Shown: positions 31,366-37,070 of the stretch, piece after piece
How positions within the stretch are numbered: the first letter of the stretch is position 1
Layout: every line of letters starts with the position of its first letter
Assembly: GCA_947363765.1 (NCBI GenBank)
Contig: CANAQC010000012.1
Span: forward strand, 1-37,070
Reading direction: 5' to 3'
DNA length: 37,070 nt
From: an uncultured Clostridium sp.
Lineage (GTDB): Bacteria; Bacillota; Clostridia; TANB77; CAG-508
Notes under the pieces: model-generated
Databases searched by the model: none
What the model saw: the letters and a program-made list of their open reading frames with translations, nothing else
What the model was told of the DNA's origin: nothing
Position numbers and translations under genes: made by a program

Positions 31366-33606
31366 TCATTCCTCCTTTAAAATAACTTTTATAACAGTTC
31401 CTTGTTCAACAGATGTACCAGCTGTTGGCTCTTGGCTTGTTACTGTTCCGAGAATTACCTTCTATTGTAATATTTAAATTTTTTGCCTTCAAGGAATTTG
31501 CAGCTTGTGCTGCAGTCATATTATTTAAATTTGGCACATTAGTAGAAGTTCTTACATTGTTTTCCTCAGTATATAACATAACTAAAGAATTATTAGGAAG
31601 CTTAGTATTAGCTTTTGGAACTTGGTCTGTAACTAAAATTTCATTCTTATTTCCATTTAAAGTAAAACTACAACGAAAACCCGCATTTGTCAATGCTTTT
31701 TGTGCTTCTGTCACTGTTTTGTTAATAACATTTGGAACAGTAATTGTATTATTAGAAGTTTTTCTATCTACATCTATCTTATCAGGAGAAATACCAAGAT
31801 AAGGTAAAACCTCTGAAAAAATTCCACAAACAACAGGTCCGAGAAACAGTACCACCATGATAATTTTTTACTTGAGGGTCATATAATGCAACTAAAACTA
31901 CTAATTCTGGATTTTCAGCTGGAGAAACAGCTACAAAAGAGGCAACATATCCAAAATCATTATCTTCAACAGGAGGTTCAGAAGTACCTGTTTTTCCTCC
32001 AACAGAAAAACCTTTTACAGCACCATATGAGCCAGTACCATCTGTTACAACAGATTCCATTATATCTAACATTTTATTTGCAGTTTCACTAGAAATCACT
32101 TGTCTTACACTAACAGGATCTATATTTGTAATTGCATCAGTATCAGTATTAATAATTTGTTTTGCAATTCTTGGTTTCATTAAAATACCATCATTTGCAA
32201 TTGCACAAATAGAAGTAATTAATTGAATAGGAGTAACTTTAATTCTCTGACCAAATGCCATAGTAGCGAGCTCTGTTGCGCCAATATTTTCTTCTTTATG
32301 AAAATGGCTATTAATTTCTTCTGGAAGTCCAATTCCAGTTTTTGAAAATATACCAAAAGCATTATAATATTTATATAAAGTTCTTGTACCAATTCTAGAA
32401 GCAAGTTGCATCATACCAGGGTTACAAGAATTTTCTAAAACTTGTCTTAAACTTTGTCTTCCATGTGCTGCAGTATTCCAACAATTAATTTTAGTAGGAC
32501 CAAACATTTCATAACCAATACAATTAAAATCATTTGTAACATCCGCAGTTGTAATATTTTCTTCTAAAGCTATAGAAGCATTAATTAGTTTAAAAGTAGA
32601 TCCGAGGTTCATAACGACTAGATACCATAATATTACGATACATTTCCGTTTTATCAGTAGAAGATAAAGAATCCCATTTATCAATCCAGTATTGTGAAGT
32701 AGGGCTAAAAGGGGTATTTAAATTGTAATCTGGATACTGTGCCATAGCTAAAATATCTCCAGTATTTGGGTTCATAACAATTACATTTCCATTACGAGCA
32801 TTATTTTGTTCTACAGCATTTTTTAAATATTTTTCAGCAATTGTTTGAATATTAGCATCAATAGTTAATACAATATTATTACCATTTTCAGCTTCAATAT
32901 ATTGACCATTTTCATCAGATATTTCATCTTTATTAACATCTGTTGAAGTAACAATTTTTCCAGGAGTTCCTGTTAGATAAGAGTTATAGCTTCTTTCAAT
33001 ACCATAAATACCCTGATTTTCACTATTACAAAATCCAATAACATAAGAAGCTAAGTTATTATATGGATAATAACGTTTAGTATCCTCATCAATATTAATA
33101 CCATTTGAAATATTATTTTCCTTCATCCAATTTTGTAGTTTATCTATTTTATCTTGCTCTACTTTTTTGGCAATTGTTTGAATAGAAGAATTACTGGTTA
33201 CTTTTGTAAGAGTTTCTTCATAATCAAGTTCAAAAATTTCTGAAAAAGCCTTTGCTAAACTCTCCTTTTTTTTCTTTGTTTCTTCTTCATTTTTACCTTT
33301 TATTTTAGTAGGATTTATAGAGACTGTATCAACATGTGCACTTGTTGCAAGTACTTTTCCAGTAGAGTCTAAAATATTACCTCTTTTTGCACTAATTAGT
33401 TTATTAACAGTTTGTTGTTTATAGGCATTTTCTTTTAAATCAGATCCTTCTACAAACTGTAAAAATCCAATACGAACAATAAGACCAAAAAGAATAATCA
33501 TCATACACATCATACAAGCACGAATTCTTTTAGAAGTAACAGTATTAGAAGGTGTTTTTATTCTCTTATTTATTTTTTGAATTTTACTATTTTTTCTTTT
33601 ATCCAT
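31366..33606 (-). CDS. spoVD: SpoVD/PBP2B-like transpeptidase with C-terminal PASTA repeats, one CDS requiring three +1 frameshifts; complement(join(31366..31449,31451..31840,31842..32603,32605..33606)), about 745 aa
   Basis: N-terminal TM and RGNILDSTGKVLATS; YEP-GSTFKLINA active-site motif restored by skipping C; SCNPGMMQLA; GGKTGTSEPP; PASTA units VPNVINKTVTEAQKALTNAGF and VPNLNNMTAAQAANSLKAKNLNITIEGNS-GTVTSQEPTAGTSVEQGTVIKVILKEE*. Exact orthology (SpoVD versus FtsI) is less certain. Confidence 0.88.
31448..31450 (-). other. Putative +1 frameshift site 4 (TCT CGG AAC -> TCT [C] GGA ACA)
   Basis: In-frame CGG in the second PASTA unit; skipping C completes the PASTA repeat to a TGA at 31368-31366. 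Confidence 0.82.
31839..31841 (-). other. Putative +1 frameshift site 5 (TCT CGG ACC -> TCT [C] GGA CCT)
   Basis: Codon 282 of ORF 32684..31782; skipping C gives YHGGTVS-GPVVCGIFSEVLPYLGISPD. Confidence 0.85.
32602..32604 (-). other. Putative +1 frameshift site 6 (CCT CGG ATC -> CCT [C] GGA TCT)
   Basis: Codon 335 of ORF 33606..32590; skipping C gives SSRYEP-GSTFKLINA, the SxxK active-site motif of class B PBPs. Confidence 0.88.
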
Positions 33607-33820
33607 TATATCACCAAATTTCTTTTTTGTTCTTTAAAATATTGTATATTAAGTATAGTAAAATTGCAACAAAATGTATGAAAAATAAAAATATTAGTTA
33701 ATGTTCAGACTATGACTTTTATATTAGAACATTTACATAAGTTATGTATTAATTGTAGCAAATATTAATAAGATTTTTTGTATTAATAAAAAATTGTAAA
33801 AAAATAGGATAAAATTTTTA

Positions 33821-33848
33821 TTGACAAATTTAATGGGTATTATATAAT
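33821..33848 (+). promoter_or_regulatory. Sigma-A-type promoter of adhE (TTGACA-16-TATAAT)
   Basis: ttgaca 33821-33826, tataat 33843-33848; RBS aaaggagg upstream of ATG 33880. Confidence 0.75.
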
Positions 33849-33879
33849 AGAAAAGTAATAAAAACAAAGGAGGAATATT

Positions 33880-36484
33880 ATGGCAGAAGAAATTACTGAT
33901 GAAGAAAAACAAAGAGTTAAAGAAATGATTGATGATTTAGTTAAACGTGCCAAAATAGCATCAGAGCAATATATGAAACTAGATCAGCAAACTGTTAACA
34001 ATATTATTAAGAAAATGTCAATGGCAGGACTAGAAAACCATATGAAACTTGCGAAAATGGCAGTAGAAGAAACAGGACGTGGAATTTATGAAGACAAAAT
34101 AACAAAAAATATGTTTGCAACAGAATATATTTATCATAGTATAAAATATGATAAAACAGTTGGAGTAATTTCTGAAAATGAAGAAGAAGGATATGTACAA
34201 ATTGCAGAACCAGTAGGAATTATTGCAGGAGTAACACCAGTTACAAACCCAACATCAACCACTATGTTTAAATCTATTATTTCAGCAAAAACAAGAAATG
34301 TTATTATATTTGGCTTCCATCCATCAGCACAAAAATGTAGTAGTGAAGCAGCAAGAATATTAAGAGATGCAGCAATTGAAGCAGGAGCACCACAAGATTG
34401 TATTTTGTGGATTGAAGAACCATCAATTACAGCAACTAATTTCTTAATGAACCATCCAGACGTAGACTTAATTTTAGCAACAGGTGGAACAGGAATGGTA
34501 AGAGCTGCTTATTCTTGTGGAAAACCAGCACTTGGAGTAGGACCACGGAAATGTACCATGTTATATAGATAGCACAGCAAAATTAAAAACATCTGTAACA
34601 GATTTAGTATTATCAAAATCTTTTGATAATGGAATGATTTGTGCATCAGAGCAAGCAGTAATTGTAGATAGACAAATTCATGATGAATTTGAAAATTTAA
34701 TGAAAGAAGCAGGATGCTATTTTATTAGCCCAGAAGAAAGAGACAAATTAAAAGAATCAATGTTTATAGCAGAAAAAGGATATACTCTAGATGGTAAAGT
34801 TCCAGGGCAAAGTCCATATATAATTGCAAAAAATGCAGGAATTGATGTCCCAATAGATACAAAAGTATTAGTAGTTTATGAAGAAGGAGTAGGACAAGAT
34901 TATCCATTTTCAAGAGAAAAATTAAGCCCAGTACTTGCATATTATATTGTAGATAGTAAAGATGAAGGAATAGAAAAAGCAGAAAAATTACTAGAATTTG
35001 GAGGACTTGGTCATTCTGCAGTTATACATTCAGAAAACGAACAAACCATATTAGAGTTTTCAAATAGAGTAAAAGCAGGAAGAATTATTGTAAATTCTCC
35101 ATCAACTCATGGAGCAATTGGTGATATATATAATACCAATATGCCATCATTAACACTTGGCTGTGGTACATTTGGAGGAAATTCAACTACTCAAAATGTA
35201 TCAAGTGTAAATTTAATTAATGTAAAGCGAGTTGCAAAAAGGAGGGTTAATATGCAATGGTTTAAAATCCCAGAAAAAATATATTTTGAAGCAGGTTCTA
35301 TTCAATATTTAGAAAAAATGCCAGACATTACAAAAGCATTTATAGTAACAGATGAATCTATGGTAAAACTTGGATATATAGACAAAATATTATATCATTT
35401 AAGAAACAGACAAAGTTATGTTCATTCTGAAATATTTTCAGAGGTAGAACCAGATCCATCTTTTGAAACAATTAAAAGAGGAGTAAAAGCAATTGATACT
35501 TTTAAACCAGATGTAATTATTGCAATTGGAGGAGGAAGTGCAATTGATGCTGCAAAAGGAATGTGGTTATTTTATGAACATCCAGATGCAGATGTAGAAG
35601 GGTTAAAACTTAAATTTATGGATATTCGTAAACGTACTTACAAATTTCCAAAATTAGGGCAAAAAGCAAAAATGGTAGCAATTCCTACTACATCTGGAAC
35701 AGGTTCAGAAGTTACATCATTTGCAGTTATTTCAGATAAAGAACAAAACAAAAAATACCCACTTGCAGATTATGAATTAACACCAGATGTTGCAATAATA
35801 GATCCAGATTTAGTAATGACTCTACCAAAAAGAATTACAGCAGATACAGGAATGGATGTATTAACACATGCACTAGAGGCATATGTTTCTAACATGGCAT
35901 CAGACTATACAGATGGACTGGCTGAAAAAGCAGTAGAATTAGTATTTAATTATTTATTAAGAGCATATGAACAAGGTGATGATAAAATTGCAAGAGAAAA
36001 AATGCATAATGCAAGCTGTATTGCAGGAATGGCATTTACTAATGCATTTTTAGGAATAAACCATTCTCTTGCTCATAAAATAGGAGCAAAATACCATACA
36101 GCACATGGAAGAGCAAATGCTATTTTACTTCCATATGTAATAAAATATAATTCAGAAAAACCAACAAAATTTGTGTCATTTCCAAAATATGAATATTTTA
36201 TTGCAGACGAAAAATATGCAAATTTGGCAAGAAAAAATGGATTATATTCTAACTCAAAAGAAGAAGCTGTTGAAGCATTAATTCAAAAAATAAAAGAGTT
36301 AAACCAAAAATTAGAGATTCCAAAATCATTACAAGAACTAGGAATAGACGAACAAGACTTTTTGGCAAATGTTGATGAATTAGCAGATAGAGCATTTGAA
36401 GACCAATGTACAACAGCAAATCCAAGATTACCACTAGTAACAGAATTAAAACAAATTTTATTAGATGCTTACTATGGAAAATAA
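33880..36484 (+). CDS. adhE: Bifunctional aldehyde-alcohol dehydrogenase AdhE, one CDS requiring +1 frameshift at CGG 34546-34548; join(33880..34545,34547..36484), about 867 aa
   Basis: ALDH domain (VGIIAGVTPVTNPTSTTMFKSIISAKTRNVIIFGFHPSAQKCS; GVGP-GNVPCYIDSTAKLKTSVTDLVLSKSFDNGMICASEQAVIVD) fused to Fe-ADH domain (IAIGGGSAIDAAKGMW; AIPTTSGTGSEVTSFAVI; HALEAYVS; GINHSLAHKIGAKYHTAHGRANA). Confidence 0.95.
34546..34548 (+). other. Putative +1 frameshift site 7 (CCA CGG AAA -> CCA [C] GGA AAT)
   Basis: Codon 223 of ORF 33880..34572; skipping C gives GVGP-GNVPCYID, a conserved AdhE/ALDH motif. Confidence 0.9.
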
Positions 36485-36513
36485 AAGTGAAATTTATAAA
36501 TAAAAAGTATTTG

Positions 36514-36545
36514 ACTATAGATGTATTATCAAATGCATCTATAGT
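36514..36545 (+). terminator. Intrinsic terminator after adhE
   Basis: actatagatg...catctatagt stem followed by ttttt. Confidence 0.8.
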
Positions 36546-36960
36546 TTTTACATATATTAGTATATTTTATAATATGCCAAATTAATATTAATGTATCATA
36601 TTATAAAATTAAATTTATTTTAATCTGTTATTGAAAAATTCCTTCAAATTTAAAGTTAGTATAAGACTTGTAAAAATTACCAAGAAAAATCTATTGACAT
36701 AATTAGTATAAAATGATAATATTAATATTACAGGAACAATTTACTTAAAAAAGAATAATATATTTTTAAGTATAAATTAGTAAAGTATATACATTATAAA
36801 AAAGCAACTACTAGTTTTTTATTTTGCCATTTTTATTTAAGATTTATAAAAGTCTTTAAATAAATATAGTTATAAGAGAATGTTTTATAATAAAAATACT
36901 AACGGTTAATATGTATTTATATAGTAAACATTAAAAAATAAAAATATTTTAAAAAATATA

Positions 36961-36989
36961 TTGACATTGAAATCCTGATGTAGTATAAT
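36961..36989 (+). promoter_or_regulatory. Strong consensus sigma-A promoter (TTGACA-17-TATAAT), possibly of an rRNA operon lying beyond the window
   Basis: ttgaca 36961-36966, 17-nt spacer, tataat at 36984-36989; followed by a non-coding leader with gttcctt...aaggagc hairpin and 'cacattgaaaaataaac' reminiscent of 16S leader regions. Confidence 0.6.
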
Positions 36990-37070
36990 ACAAAACGTTC
37001 CTTAAAAAAGGAGCAAAAAGCACATTGAAAAATAAACAATAAATCCTTTGAAAGACCAAAAGCGGTAGTT

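Noticed and set aside
820-34548. Seven independent pseudogenising frameshifts or assembly errors
   Set aside because: All seven are the same event (one extra C in phase before GGA/GGT), in essential or conserved genes with otherwise intact reading frames, not in homopolymers, and in-phase CGG is absent from other recognisable genes. Random lesions or errors would include deletions, other bases and other phases. Raw reads are still needed to exclude a systematic basecalling artefact.
820-34548. CGG reassigned to a different amino acid or read as stop
   Set aside because: A simple reassignment would keep frame 0, but frame 0 loses homology and meets a stop within 1-20 codons at every site, while homology continues in +1. 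CGG as a stop would lose catalytic domains of PBPs, SpoIIE and AdhE.
820-34548. RF2-like stop-codon-dependent +1 frameshift with SD stimulation
   Set aside because: Only site 2 has an adjacent stop; the others have stops several codons away and no consistent SD-like sequence upstream. CGG is the only shared element.
36901-37070. Intergenic CGGs near 36903 and 37063
   Set aside because: They lie in non-coding DNA without a reading frame and are uninformative for codon usage.
1-37070. CRISPR arrays, transposases, integrases, tRNA genes
   Set aside because: No regularly spaced direct repeats, no recognisable mobile-element proteins and no tRNA-like cloverleaf were seen by eye; a tool-based search would be needed to exclude them fully.

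Overview
AT-rich, low-GC Firmicutes/Clostridia-like chromosomal window. It contains mrdA(PBP2)-minC, two giant SdrD-B/DUF11-like surface proteins, spoIIE, a prepilin-like protein, a WG-repeat protein, acpS, tatD, a two-component system, a Sua5/YwlC-type gene, an exonuclease, a TSCPD protein, an SDR enzyme, an amidoligase-family gene, a spoVD-like PBP and adhE. A probable strong promoter/leader (possibly rRNA) sits at the right edge. The main observation is that four otherwise intact conserved genes (mrdA/PBP2, spoIIE, spoVD-like PBP, adhE) are split in the ORF track at seven places, and every break has the same form. An in-frame CGG triplet appears exactly where one extra C precedes a GGA/GGT glycine codon. 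Skipping that C (+1) restores the conserved protein each time: ...KEN|GYAINDFYGQSGIE, ...LTLL|GSMIGLGGSQ, ...YALS|GMVAGIFSRFGKIGV, ...YEP|GSTFKLINA, ...GTVS|GPVVCGIFSEVLPYLG, ...IEGNS|GTVTSQEPTAG, ...GVGP|GNVPCYIDSTAK. By eye, CGG is otherwise absent as an in-frame codon from the recognisable genes; about 14 other coding-strand CGG trinucleotides all straddle codon boundaries. CGA, CGT, CGC, AGA and AGG are used as Arg codons. The only exception is a small 80-aa ORF (29499..29741) with two in-frame CGGs, where a +1 shift at either one runs into the same TAA. The most economical reading is that CGG is unassigned or starved in this lineage and acts as a +1 frameshift signal, or that CGGN is read as a four-base glycine codon. 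No tRNA genes, CRISPR arrays or transposases were seen. All family assignments come from reading the translations; no searches were run.
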